A stretch of DNA of 64,000 bases, from the NCBI RefSeq assembly GCF_019703515.2, contig NC_059351.1, forward strand, positions 19,189,501 through 19,253,500. Reading direction: 5' to 3'. Below the pieces are notes generated by a model. It searched no databases. It was not told where the DNA came from and saw only the letters and a list, made by a program, of their open reading frames with translations. How positions within the stretch are numbered: the stretch's first letter is position 1; the number at the start of each line of letters is the position of its first letter. Shown one piece after another: positions 1 to 10,439 of the stretch. A program made the translations under genes and the position numbers. The DNA is from Myxocyprinus asiaticus. Taxonomy: Eukaryota; Chordata; Actinopteri; Cypriniformes; Catostomidae.

Positions 1-277
1 TTTTTATAAATATGACGGTTTACTTCATATATGCTGGAGGCACTAAACTGTTAGTGCGAGTCACATCACGGAAAACAAGCGCTGCCTGGACAAGTTTCAC
101 AAAAGTGAGAACTGATGTAATACAATGAAATAATTGCAAACTAATGTCAAGATAATGTCAATAATGCTCAAAATGTCAAGGATGTGAGCTCAGAGTCAGG
201 GGTAGAATCTTCATCTGGTGTTGAAGAAGCAAAAACGGAAAAGTGATAACGGCTTAGCTGACCTACAGAGCTGGAGA
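1..277. other. Unassigned sequence left of Tc1 element
   Basis: AT-rich sequence with no convincing ORF, RNA gene or repeat that I recognise. It ends at the TA target dinucleotide (278-279) of the Tc1 element that follows. Confidence 0.5.
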
Positions 278-279
278 TA

Positions 280-1853
280 CAGGTGCATCTCAATAAATTA
301 GAATGTCGTGGAAAAGTTCATTTATTTCAGTAATTCAACTCAAATTGTGAAACTCGTGTATTAAATAAATTCAGTGCACACGGACTGAAGTAGTTTAAGT
401 CTTTGGTTCTTTTAATTGTGATGATTTTGGCTCACATTTAACAAAAACCCACCAATTCACTATCTCAAAAAATTAGAATACATCATAAGACCAATAAAAA
501 AACCATTTTTAGTGAATTGTTGGCCTTCTGGAAAGTATGTTCATTTACTGTATATGTACTCAATACTTGGTAGGGGCTCCTTTTGCTTTAATTACTGCCT
601 CAATTCGGCGTGGCATGGAGGTGATCAGTTTGTGGCACTGCTGAGGTGTTATGGAAGCCCAGGTTTCTTTGACTGTGGCCTTCAGCTCATCTGCATTTTT
701 TGGTCTCTTGTTTCTCATTTTCCTCTTGACAATACCCCATAGATTCTCTATGGGGTTCAGGTCTGGTGAGTTTGCTGGCCAGTCAAGCACACCAACACCA
801 TGGTCATTTAACCAACTTTTGGTGCTTTTGGCAGTGTGGGCAGGTGCCAAATCCTGCTGGAAAATGAAATCAGCATCTTTAAAAAGCTGGTCAGCAGAAG
901 GAAGCATGAAGTGCTCCAAAATTCCTTGGTAAACGGGTGCAGTGACTTTGGTTTTCAAAAAACACAATGGACCAACACCAGCAGATGACACTGCACCCCA
1001 AATCATCACAGACTGTGGAAACTTAACACTGGACTTCAAGCAACTTGGGCTATGAGCTTCTCCACCCTTCCTCCAGACTCTAGGACCTTGGTTTCCAAAT
1101 GAAATACAAAACTTGCTCTCATCTAAAAAGAGGACTTTGGACCACTGGGCAACAGTCCAGTTCTTCTTCTCCTTAGCCCAGGTAAGACGCCTCTGACGTT
1201 GTCTGTGGTTCAGGAGTGGCTTAACAAGAGGAATACAACAACTGTAGCCAAATTCCTTGACACATCTGTGTGTGGTGGCCTTGACCCCAGCCTCAGTCCA
1301 TTCCTTGTGAAGTTCACCCAAATTCTTGAATCGATTTTGCTTGACAATCCTCATAAGGCTGCGGTTCTCTCGGTTGGTTGTGCATCTTTTTCTTCCACAC
1401 TTTTTCCTTCCACTCAACTTTCTGTTAACATGCTTGGATACAGCACTCTGTTAACAGCCAGCTTCTTTGGCAATGAATGTTTGTGGCTTACCCTCCTTGT
1501 GAAGGGTGTCAATGATTGTCTTCTGGACAACTGTCAGATCAGCAGTCTTCCCCATGATTGTGTAGCCTAGTGAATCAAACTGAGAGACCATTTTGAAGGC
1601 TCAGGAAACCTTTGCAGGTGTTTTGAGTTGATTAGCTGATTGGCATGTCACCATATTCTAATTTTTTGAGATAGTGAATTGGTGGGTTTTGTTAAATGTG
1701 AGCCAAAATCAACACAATTAAAAGAACCAAAGACTTAAACTACTTCAGTCTGTGTGCATTGAATTTATTTAATACACGAGTTTCACAATTTGAGTTGAAT
1801 TACTGAAATAAATGAACTTTTCCACGACATTCTAATTTATTGAGATGCACCTG
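280..1853 (-). mobile_element. Tc1/mariner-type DNA transposon with ~200-bp inverted repeats
   Basis: The left end (280-480, starting CAGGTGCATCTCAATAAATT) reappears as its reverse complement at 1654-1853, giving inverted terminal repeats of about 200 bp. Both ends abut a TA dinucleotide (278-279 and 1854-1855), the target duplication of the Tc1/mariner superfamily. The 1574-bp length suits a full-length fish Tc1. The transposase lies on the minus strand between the repeats and is broken by a stop. The repeats are still very similar, so the insertion is not ancient. Confidence 0.93.
560..1555 (-). pseudogene. Tc1-like transposase (DDE), one early nonsense codon
   Basis: The minus strand encodes a Tc1-family transposase that would cut and paste the surrounding element by binding its inverted repeats. 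A natural start (MGKTADLTVVQKT) sits at 1555. The frame is broken by an in-frame TAA at 1451-1453, inside the N-terminal paired-like helix-turn-helix region, and is then open from 1450 to the stop at 560. The catalytic domain keeps the DD34E signature: the first Asp in LFLDESKF, the second in IFQQDLAPAHTA, the Glu in NPIENLWG. The protein would be about 331 residues, normal for Tc1. The single stop makes this copy non-autonomous, although a product starting internally would keep the catalytic domain without full DNA binding. Identity as a Tc1 transposase is secure; the family name within Tc1 is not assigned. Confidence 0.93.
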
Positions 1854-1855
1854 TA

Positions 1856-2358
1856 TATGACAAAGATCACTGCATGGACCCAGACCAGAACTCTCTCCAG
1901 TGGTGGATGAATGAGTTTCTCATGCTGTGCCTTCCACGTCTGTCCCACAGTGGTGTAGCCACGGGTATGCCAGGGTGTGCAACTGCTACCCAAAATGTAA
2001 GCTTGCATACCTAAATGAAAAAGTGTGTTTGTTTTTTTTGTTTGTTTGTTTGTTTGTTTTTTTTTTACACTTTACTGTTTGCATCATGTCAACATGGTAT
2101 TATTCTTTATTTATATTGGCTTAATAATTAACATAACAGTATTATTATTATTTATTTTATTATGAACCAAACCTCCCTGTACTCCATAAATACAAAGAAT
2201 GTTCAAAAAAAGGTTCTGAATCTTCTTACAGATGTGCATTCTTCTGTTCAACACAATGCATTACTGATTTACTTCTTTACTTCAATTACGTTTTTAAACC
2301 AATTAATGTAACTAAAACCTGGTGTATTTTTATAATTTTTTCTGTATTGTGTATTGTA
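1856..2358. other. Intergenic AT-rich sequence with (TTTG)n/poly-T run
   Basis: No gene is recognised. Around 2018-2070 there is a T-rich simple repeat with TTTG units. The stretch ends at the truncation point of the DIRS copy at 2359. Confidence 0.6.
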
Positions 2359-3718
2359 CACGCCGGGACCGGGCCGAAGTGGCATGATGCGGCGGGGCCG
2401 GTGCAGTCACCGCAGGGAGATGCACTTGGCGACGAGCAGACAGGGTGCGGGATCTTGAGCCGAACCGGGGCAGGATATGATGGATAGCCTCCGTCTGCTG
2501 CTTCACCGTCGAGAACTGCTGGGCAAAGTCCTTGATGGTGTCGCCAAATAGGCCAGCCTGGGAGATGGGGGCAGCAAAGAACCGTGTCTTGTCGGCCTCA
2601 CCCATCTCGACCAGATTGAGCCAAAGGTGGCGCTCCTGGACCGCTAATGTGGCCATCGTCTGCCCGAGAGACCGTGCCGTAAACTTCGTCGCTCGGAGAG
2701 CGAGGTCGGTCGCCGAGCGCAGTTCCTGCATCAAATCTGGGGTGGAACTACCCTCGTGCAGTTCTTTTAGCACCTTGGCTTGGTGGAACTGCAGGAGAGC
2801 CATGGCGTGCAGGGCAGAGGCGGCTTGTCCAGCAGCGCTGTAGGCTTTGGCCGTCAGGGACGACGTGAACCTACAGGGCTTGGACGGGAGCTTTGGGCGT
2901 CCGCACCAGGTGGCGGTGCTCTGCAGGCATAGGTGCACCGCGAGCGCCTTTTCCACCGGGGGAATCGCCGTATAGCCCCTGGCCGCCCCACCATCGAGGG
3001 TAGTGAGGGCAGGGGAACTGAGAAATTGGGACCGGGCAGTAAAAGGTGCCACCCACAATTTTGTCAGCTCCTCGTGCACTTCCGGGAAGAAAGGCACTGG
3101 AGCGGGGCATGGCTGCTTTGAGCGGCGCCGTGAGCCCAGGAACCAGTCATCGAGCCATGAGGGTTCAGGGGAGAGTAGAGGGTTCCACTCTAGCCTGACG
3201 CTCATGGCCACCCGGAAAAGCATGTCCGTCATCTCTGCATCAGCCTGTGACTGGGCAATCGACCCCGAAGGGGGGAGCCCAGCCGAGGCTTCTGCATCCG
3301 ACTGGACAAGCCCGCTCTCTGATGCTGCACTCAAGAGCTCATCAGCTTCGTGGGCTCCGAAGAAGAGGTCGAACTCACTGTGAGATGAGCCGGCGGACTC
3401 ATCCGGAAGCCCGATCGGGGCAGACGAGCGTGCTGGGGAATGGGAGATCCATGGGGGGATACCCGGCGGAGGCGATCCCATTGGAGTCCCCAAATCGCCC
3501 CCAGTGCTAGCCGCGTTGGCCTCAAACCTGTAGGTAGAAGGACCAAGGCGGGGAGCCGCTGGGGTTGCCATGGTCATTTTCTCGCAGTGAGAACATGACC
3601 CATCCATGAACGCTGCCTCCATGTGGGTCGCGCCCAGACACGAAAGACAGCGATCGTGACCATCTGAAGTTGAGAGGTAACGACCGCAACCAGGAATAAC
3701 ACACAATCGGAAAGGCAT
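2330..3718 (-). CDS. DIRS gag-like protein, 3'-truncated but open
   Basis: This 462-residue minus-strand ORF starts at an ATG (3718) preserved in the third copy but mutated to ATA in the second. Its N-terminus holds a Cys/His cluster (C6, C11, H21, C24, C27, H32, C42, C45) that could bind zinc and nucleic acid. A Ser/Gly/Pro-rich region follows, then an alpha-helical Ala/Leu-rich domain (about residues 200-400), as expected for the gag-like ORF1 of DIRS elements. The last ~10 residues are read from flanking DNA after homology ends at 2359, so the natural C-terminus is lost. It is the best-preserved gag in the window. Function as a particle or RNA-binding protein is inferred from its position as ORF1; I recognise no specific domain beyond the Cys/His cluster. 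Confidence 0.7.
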   Translation of the reverse strand: MPFRLCVIPGCGRYLSTSDGHDRCLSCLGATHMEAAFMDGSCSHCEKMTMATPAAPRLGPSTYRFEANAASTGGDLGTPMGSPPPGIPPWISHSPARSSAPIGLPDESAGSSHSEFDLFFGAHEADELLSAASESGLVQSDAEASAGLPPSGSIAQSQADAEMTDMLFRVAMSVRLEWNPLLSPEPSWLDDWFLGSRRRSKQPCPAPVPFFPEVHEELTKLWVAPFTARSQFLSSPALTTLDGGAARGYTAIPPVEKALAVHLCLQSTATWCGRPKLPSKPCRFTSSLTAKAYSAAGQAASALHAMALLQFHQAKVLKELHEGSSTPDLMQELRSATDLALRATKFTARSLGQTMATLAVQERHLWLNLVEMGEADKTRFFAAPISQAGLFGDTIKDFAQQFSTVKQQTEAIHHILPRFGSRSRTLSARRQVHLPAVTAPAPPHHATSARSRRVQYTIQKKL

Positions 3719-4136
3719 CTTTAAAAAGACGCGTCTTTAAAGACATTCCGTGTGTGCCGCTCTTTTAGAGAAATATACTCTTTCAGAAAAATATACTCTC
3801 TTTTTCTGCCGAAGTGCCCAGGGGCATTCTCTGCAGTGCACCAGTGCAGAGGAGGGAGAAGCCGCTGAAATGTGCCGTCAGATCCAGCAGAGGTGAATGA
3901 ACAGTCGTGAGAATTCAGCTCAATAAGCATGACCGTTCGGCTCCGAAGAGAAAATCTGAATGAGTGGTTGCATACCAGCTCCTTTTATACCCGTATGTCC
4001 GGGGGAGTGGCATGCAAATACCACTCGCCAATTTTCATTGGCCTTCTATCAAAGACCAAAGGAGTTTTGGGCTCCCAAGAGTGACCCCTAGTGTCACTAC
4101 ATCGACACAACGTCGAGTGAATGACACATAGGGAAC
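2359..4136 (-). mobile_element. DIRS-type retrotransposon copy 1, truncated inside gag
   Basis: The stretch is homologous to the 5' part of the DIRS copies at 21273-27417 and 50788-56121. Read on the minus strand it starts at the family terminus (rc of GATAGGGAAC, ending at 4136), then runs through the 5' inverted repeat and leader into a gag ORF. Homology stops abruptly at 2359, within the gag 3' region. Reverse transcriptase, RNase H, recombinase and 3' repeat are absent. Loss of the 3' half is unlike LINE-style 5' truncation and suggests a deletion or an aborted or recombined insertion. Confidence 0.85.
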
Positions 4137-4166
4137 ACTACATTACTTTTTATCACATCAAACGTG

Positions 4167-4252
4167 CTTATCTATCTATCTATCTATCTATCTATCTGTC
4201 TGTCTGTCTGTCTGTCAATCTATCTATCGTTCTATCTATCATTCTATATCGT

Positions 4253-4285
<33 letters not shown>

Positions 4286-4298
4286 TGTTCTATCTGAG
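4167..4298. repeat. (TATC)n/(TGTC)n compound microsatellite
   Basis: Alternating runs of TATC and TGTC tetranucleotides with a few interruptions, directly visible, about 30 bp from the end of DIRS copy 1. Confidence 0.95.
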
Positions 4299-5228
4299 TA
4301 AGTGTGAACAGTCAACTCTTTATTTCCAGCGCTGTGGTGTCTGTAACCCCTGAGAGAGGAAAATTCTGGGAAGTGTAGGGTGATACGACAGCAGAGGAAC
4401 TAGAGTGGAGTTGGGCCAGAGCGAGGTGGAGCGTGTTTGGTTCAAGGTGTGTGTGTGTGCGGTGTGTAAGAGCGCCATCCCAGAGAGCGGTAAACCCCTC
4501 CTTAGATTTCACTTCCTTCCTACAGGAAACCCTATCCACTGGCCTCATCCACAGCCACTAATGAGCCTAGCAGACTCCACATGAACCAAACCCAGTGCAA
4601 CAGTGGACGGCCACTTTTACAGCAACATTGGTCCGCCACTTTAACAGCAACATTGGTCCGGAAGAGTTTTTCCCAATTATTTCAAACTATTCTTTCTAAA
4701 AGAGTTTTAAGCCTTGAAGCAAACTAACCAGCTCTGAATGATTAACAACATTACAAACTTTGATTTGGAGCTAAAAAGTATGTATGTATTTAATGAGGGA
4801 ATGAACTACAATTTAACAAAGTATTGTGAATGATGCAGGATCCTTTAAATAGGGCTCTGAGTTTACATATTTTCCTCAAATTACGTCAAACGTTTTCCCG
4901 AAGTGATCCATACATGTTGTTGATCCTGAGCGTTTACGTGAAAGAGGCGATGAAAATGTGTCGTAGTTGGTGCTCACAATTATTTCCTCAGCGATCACTC
5001 CTGCCTTTTTAGGCAAGTCAGTTCACTCGGTGGTCATCTTTGGAACACTCTCGGGCAGCTATTTTCTAACAAGTGGCATACAAGTGCAGCTCCTATCTAC
5101 TTGAATGGGAAAAGACCAAAATCCCCAAAACAGTTGGTCAAGATTACTCTCAAAAAACATATTTCATATCAGCAGTAAAATCTGACAACACTGGTATCAT
5201 AAATTGTGCTTCTTTACCTCAGATTACG
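4299..5228. other. Unassigned sequence
   Basis: No exon, RNA gene or mobile-element signature is recognised. A minus-strand ORF of 78 codons at 4312-4548 has low-complexity His/Ser/Thr composition and no start or splice context that supports it. Confidence 0.5.
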
Positions 5229-5244
5229 AAAAAAATATATATAT

Positions 5245-5287
<43 letters not shown>
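5229..5287. repeat. (AC)n/(AT)n microsatellite
   Basis: A short ACAC run flanked by TATATA runs. Apparent IYIYIY translations are artefacts of this repeat. Confidence 0.95.
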
Positions 5288-5289
<2 letters not shown>

Positions 5290-5693
5290 CCTAGTTCTTA
5301 GTTTCCTATGCATGCGCATAGCTAATATGCATGCACGTTCTCGAGTTGATTGCCAGATAATGTCTGTATCTAAAACTTGACTGTCTTGTTTACCGGTAAG
5401 GCAGGACTTCCTTTCTACATCCGTTGACCACTGGGCATTCAATTTCTCCCATTAATTTTAGTAGAAGTGACTCGGCTCTGCTAAATAGTCTCTGGTTATA
5501 ATCAATGAAGCAGTTCAATGAAACTGTCTGCACAAGGGCGGGTTTACAATTTCTAAGGCCCCAAGCAACCAACCAGCCCGGGGCCCCATTTGGAAATTTT
5601 GCTAAAAAAAATGACAATGTATTTTAAATCATAATATTTTATTCTTCCTATCAGTCATTGTAGCCAAGTACATTCAAAATGTTTATTGAAATA
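5288..5693. other. Unassigned; possible hAT-like terminus at 5533
   Basis: CAAGGGCGGGTTTACAATTT at 5533, followed by GGGGCCCC-rich sequence, resembles the ends of fish hAT-type elements. No matching right end or 8-bp duplication was found, so this is only a possibility. Confidence 0.25.
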
Positions 5694-6145
5694 CAAATCT
5701 AGTTAAATCAAATCAAATCAAATCACTTTTATTGTCACACAACCATATACACAAGTGCAATAGTGTGTGAAATTCTTGGGTGCAGTTCCGAGCAACATAG
5801 TAGTCGTGACAGTGATGAGACATATACCAATTTACAATAGACATCAGATTTACACAACACAATTTAAAATCTAATATACACATAATTACACATAAAACAA
5901 TATACAAATAATAACATACAATGTACAGTATACAACACACACAATATAGAATAAATATTATACAATAAAAAAATAGTATATGTAGTATATATAAAATATA
6001 CAGTAGGTTGTATTGTACTGTATTGACATTTAAGCTGTGTAAGTTGCCAGTGTGTTGTTAAGAGAGAATATAATTTATGACAGTCTGGTGTGAGATAACA
6101 AGATTAATAAAGTACAGTGCTGATGTATTTTGATCGTGAGAGATC

Positions 6146-7483
6146 AAGAGTTCAAAAGTCTGATTGCTTGGGGGAAGAAGCTGTCAAGTAGTCAGCTGGT
6201 GCGGGTCCTGATGCTGCGATACCACCTGCCTGATGGTAGCAGTAAGAACAGCCCATGGCTCGGGTGGCTGGAGTCTCTGATGATCCTCCGAGCTTTTTTC
6301 ACACACCGCCTGGTAGATATGTCCTGGAGGGAGGGAAGCTCACCTCCAATGATGTGTCTGGCAGTTCGCACCACACTTTGCAGGGCTTTGCGGTTGTGGG
6401 CGGTGCTATTGCCATACCAGGCGGTGATGCAGCCAGTCAGGATGCTCTCTACAGTGCTGGTGTAGAACCGTGTGAGGATGTGGCGGTTCATTCCAAACTT
6501 CCTCAGCCGTCTCAGGAAGAAGAGGCACTGGTGAGCCTTCTTCACAACGGCCTCAGTGTGGACCGACCATGTGAGTTCCTCAGTGATGTGGACACCCAGG
6601 AACTTGAAACTGCTGACTCTCTCCAGTGGTGCTCCATTGATTGTGATGGGGCTGTGCTCTCTTTCTCTTCTCCTGAAGTCCACCACAAGCTCCTTTGTCT
6701 TACTGACATTGAGGGCGAGGTTGTGCTCCTGACACCAGCGTGTCTGAGTGTGCACCTCCTCTCTGTAGGCTGTTTCATCATTGTCAGTGATCAGACCTAC
6801 CACCGTCATATCATCAGCAAACTTAATGATGGCATTGGAGCTGTGTGTTGCCACACAGTCATGTGTGTACAGAGAATACAGGAGTGGGCTGAGAACACAG
6901 CCCTGTGGGGCTCCAGTGTTGAGGGTCAGTGATGAGGAGATGTTGCTGCCCATTCTAAGCACCTGGCGTCTGCTTGACAGGAAGTCCAGGATCCAGCTGC
7001 ACAGCGAGCTGTTTAAGCCCAGAGCCCGGAGTTTCACATAAAGCTTGGAGGGCTCTATGGTGTTGAATGCTGAGCTGTAGTCTACAAACAGCATTCTCAC
7101 ATACGTGTTCTTTTGTCCAGGTGGGAGAGATCAGTGTGTATAGTAGATGCAATGGCATCATCAGTGGAGCGGTTGTTGCGGTAAGCAAACTGCAATGGGT
7201 CCAGTGATGGAGGCAGCACAGAGCAGATGTAATCCCTGATTAGTCTCTCAATGCATTTGCTGATGATGGGGGTCAGAGCAACAGGACGTCAGTCATTTAA
7301 GCAAGTGATTTTGGATTGCTTTGGAACAGGCACAATGGTGGACGTTTTAAAGCATGTGGGGACTACAGACAAAGAGAAGGAAAGGTTGAAAATGTCCGTA
7401 AAAACACCAGCCAGTTGGTTCACACACGCTCTGATGACATGGCCCGGAATGTCGTCTGGACCGGCAGCTTTACGGATATTCAC
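6146..7483 (-). pseudogene. LINE reverse transcriptase (broken ORF2)
   Basis: The longest open piece (7100-6192) encodes the palm of a LINE reverse transcriptase: the [11 protein letters not shown] block at its start, [13 protein letters not shown] near residues 62-74, and the catalytic FADD at residues 94-97 (the family's YxDD box). Thumb and C-terminal sequence ending near SSHPSHGLF follows. Upstream, the fingers region ([11 protein letters not shown], 7483-7289) is cut by an in-frame TGA where family members usually have ND-Y-RP. A one-base loss at about 7095 breaks the frame between fingers and palm. A TGA at 6192 cuts off the last ~15 residues, which continue to a natural stop near 6146. 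The enzyme would copy the LINE RNA at a nicked target. It is clearly inactive as it stands. Confidence 0.88.
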
Positions 7484-7765
7484 CCGTCGGAAGGATCAGA
7501 TTACATCCGCTACTGAGACGGAGAGTGAACTAACCTCTGTAGCTTCGGCCGCGAGATATCTCTCCGCGAGGGCAGTGTTATTTCCCTCGAAATGAGCCTA
7601 AAAAGTATTTAGCTCATCCGGGAGTGAGGCAGTGGTGTTCACGGCGAAGTTTTTATTCCCTTTAAAGTCCGTGATGATGTTAATTCCCTGCCACATGCTT
7701 CTAGAGTTGGTGGTGTTAAACTGTCCTTCAATCTTGTTCCTGTACTGACGTTTTGCTGTTCTGAT

Positions 7766-7830
7766 TCGGAGGACAGAATTGGCTTGTTTATTCTCCTACG
7801 CATTCCCGGAATTAAAAGCGGAGGTCCGCG
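7766..7830. repeat. 65-bp segment in LINE, original position
   Basis: This part of the LINE linker (minus strand, around SAFNSGNA) matches 8493-8557 in 59 of 65 bases. Here it fits the expected protein order between linker and RT, so I take it as the original location. Confidence 0.85.
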
Positions 7831-9132
7831 CATCAAATGTCACACAAACATCGCTATTAATCCAAGGTTTCTGGTTCGGGTAAATCCGTATTGTTTTGGT
7901 CGGAACAACATCCTCTACACACTTTCTGATGAAACACGTTATGCTATCAGCGTAAAGCTTGATGTCATCATCAGAGGCAGACCGGAACATCTCCCAGTCT
8001 GCGTGACCAAAACAGTCTTGTAGCGTAGAGTCTGATTGGTCCAACCAACACTGGATCATTCTGAGGGTGGGTGCTTCCGGTTTCAGTTTCTGCCTGTAAG
8101 CAAGCAGAAGCAGAATGGAAGAGTGGTCCGATTTGCCAAATGCTGGGCGGGGGAGGGATTTGTAGCCATCCCGGAAGGGAGAGTAGCAATAGTCCAAAAC
8201 CCGGTCCCCTCATATGTTAAAACTGATGTGTTGGTGGTATTTTGGTGCAAGTGATTTGAGATTGGCTTTGTTAAAGTCCCAGGTCACAATGAACGCGACC
8301 TCAGGGTGCGTGGTTTCCTACTTATAATCCCATACAGTTCCTTGAGTGCCTGGTCTGTGTCGGCTTGTGGCGGGATGTACACAGCAGTGATAATGACTGC
8401 TGTGAATTCCCTCGGTTGCCAGAATGGTCGACACAGAAGCATGAGAAATTCCAGATCAGGAGAGCAGAAAGACTTGATAGAATGTATGTTTTTCGGAGGG
8501 CATAACTGGCTTGTTTATGCTCCTCCGCATTCCCGGAATTAAAAGTGGAGGTCCGCGGTGATCACACCAGGATTTGTTGATCATAAAACAAACACCACCA
8601 CCTCTGCTTTTAGAGGTGCACTCGGTGCACAGAGAACCCTGTGGATTTAATGGCTGAGACTTTAATCTCTGCAGACATCCAAGTTTCTGTAAGGCAGATA
8701 ATGCAGCAGTCCCCTCGTCTCTCATTGGAAAGAGATCCATGCTCTCAGCTCACAGAGCTTGTTGTCCAGAGACTGAACATTTGCCAGTAGAATACTGGGT
8801 AGTGGGGGTCGATTTGCGAAACGTCTTACTCTGATGAGAACGCCGGCTCTGTTTCCCCTTTTCCTTTTGCGTTTCCACGGCCGGGCTGCCAAGACAAAGG
8901 GCTCCACTGGCGTGTTTGTAAACAGAGGGTCGGCACTGAGGAATTTGAAGTCCGGTTTACGGTGTGTAATTGCAGAACCAATGTCCAAAAGTGTTTGTCT
9001 GTCGTAGACAATAAGGCAGACAACATCCAAGACAAAAAACATAAGAATTGTAAACAAATCAAACAAAAAAACGACAATGTTGTTTCGGAGCTCACAACGC
9101 AGCAGCCATACTCGGCGCCATCTTGAGTCCAA
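7796..9132 (-). pseudogene. LINE ORF 5' part: endonuclease region, broken
   Basis: Pieces in different minus-strand frames resemble the apurinic-like endonuclease and linker of CR1/L2 LINEs: SILLANVQSLDNK near 8790, SRGGGVCFMINKSWCDH near 8580, a VYIPPQAD block near 8380, FGKSDHSSI near 8135, and a linker before RT (RIYPNQKPWINSDV near 7870). This domain nicks the target DNA to prime reverse transcription. The reading frame is interrupted repeatedly, including by a 65-bp out-of-place insert at 8493-8557. The 5' leader overlaps a CAAGATGGCGCC-like motif. Confidence 0.75.
8493..8557. repeat. 65-bp segment in LINE, ectopic copy
   Basis: A second copy of 7766-7830, same orientation, 6 differences, inserted in the endonuclease region between INKSWCDH and SFCSPDLEF, where it disrupts the frame. 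It keeps a sense codon where the 7.8-kb copy has a TAG. Confidence 0.8.
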
Positions 9133-9134
9133 GA

Positions 9135-9755
9135 TGATAAGTTAAAGAGTTAAAGATAATTAATGCATGTTTTCCCATTTTTCCACAGTACAGTGATAAA
9201 AAAAGCAATATTTACATACATATAAATTCAGTTGTTACAGTATATATTAATATTATATCCCAACAATTATTTATTGTTGTCCAGATTGTCATTATAATAT
9301 GATACAGTATTATTATTATTACTTTGAGGATTTATTGTATACAGTAGTAATATAGTTCTGTCTTATTTACTTTCACCTGGTGCTTATATTCTAATGCTGC
9401 AGTGTATTGTTCATCATGTCGCAAAAGGCTGTATTTTATGTAGGCTAAGCATCGTAGGCAACATTCTTTACAGTACTGTAACAGTAAACATACAAGCCAC
9501 GGCGGCCCCCCAGCACACAAGAGCATAACTGTTTTTTTTTTAAAAACAACATTGCCGTTTATCAAGCACTGAAACTTTGCTTGGTGTAGAATAATCTGGA
9601 ATAATGTTAAAAATTGTAACAGTCACCTCTTTGCAGCATGAACTTGTTCAGAACGTTAAATCTTTGTGACACCTGCGCTAAAAACAGTCTAGATGCAATG
9701 CAATGAATGAAATAGAATGCAGGTGTTTTTGAAATCTGAAATTATTTTTAACTTG
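9135..9755. other. Unassigned AT-rich sequence
   Basis: No gene, RNA or recognised repeat. Confidence 0.5.
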
Positions 9756-10050
9756 ACACAGTGTCTAAAAATGTGCCGGTCCTACATGAGACACTGAAGA
9801 AACAGCGAGACGCGGTACAGCAGTCAAGGACGTTTATAAAGCGCGTTTACATAGAAAAACAATGGAAAAACAGAGTAGAACCACGCAAAAACACATTCAG
9901 TGTGAACAGCCCCTCATCCGTTTGTGCGTATCTGTGTGAGTGAGCGCGCGTGGGCAAAACAAGTTCGGAAGGCCTGTATATTTTTTCATAAATTACACAC
10001 CCGAACCCAAAGTCCTACTGACCCAAACCCGGCGGCTTCGTGAACCGCTC
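9756..10050 (+). repeat. Dispersed repeat shared with 35076-35300
   Basis: Contains GTTTACATAGAAAAACAATG followed by GTGAACAGCC and ACCCAAACC blocks that recur in the same order at about 35186-35285, inside the hAT element at 34449-35619. It is probably part of a related element whose ends I could not define. Confidence 0.45.
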
Positions 10051-10261
10051 TGAGACCGCAGGCAACAGCGTATTTGCGTGTATATCCAGAACAACATGTC
10101 ACCCCTCAAGCGGTTTTTGCAGAGCTTTCCTACTCGGGCCGGAGGGCCCCCGACGTCCAAGGCCTCACGCAATAGCGTGGTTTGCGTGGTGGTTAAAAAC
10201 GCTACTCTGTCTGCGTTAACCGCAGACAAGGTAAATGTAAAAAAAAAAACAATTATGATTA

Positions 10262-10325
10262 AAATACTTTTCTTGTCTCTCTTCTGGATAAAAGCATCTG
10301 CTAAATGATTAAATGTAAAAGTAAA
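10262..10325 (+). repeat. L2/V-SINE-type 3' tail fragment
   Basis: GGATAAAAGCATCTGCTAAA with TAAATGTAAA repeats is the characteristic 3' tail shared by fish L2 LINEs and V-SINEs. No SINE head is attached here. Confidence 0.6.
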
Positions 10326-10439
10326 TGACTTGCTGAGCTTAGTAATCGTGTTGAAGTCACTATGAATAAAGCACCTAACGCTGTTGTTTTGAATGAGGGA
10401 CCATTCTGTACAGAAGTAATCATCCCTATGCACTTCGAA

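Larger units (their letters stand above)
5694..9134 (-). mobile_element. Non-LTR retrotransposon (CR1/L2/Rex1 group), near full length, degraded
   Basis: On the minus strand this reads 5' AAGATGGCGCC (about 9125), an endonuclease-like region (about 8750-7800), reverse transcriptase (about 7480-6150) and a 3' UTR ending in AATAAAAGTGATTTGATTTG repeats at about 5700. The tandem TGATT units at the 3' end are typical of L2/CR1-like fish LINEs, which use short 3' repeats rather than poly(A). Length is about 3.4 kb. Several frameshifts and stops make it inactive. Short AGTTAAA strings near both ends (about 5699 and 9142) could be a target duplication, but this is weak. Confidence 0.88.

Noticed and set aside
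512..1570. Plus-strand ORFs across the first Tc1
   Set aside because: They lie opposite the transposase and inverted repeats and have no motif of their own.
5229..5287. Hydrophobic IYIYIY small proteins here and at 31567, 40200, 43166 and 47690
   Set aside because: They are translations of (TA)n and (TG)n microsatellites.
5533..10214. A hAT element split by the LINE, using TGTCTGCA and TGTCTGCG as duplications
   Set aside because: The sequence before the right octamer does not resemble the left terminus, so the pairing is probably chance.
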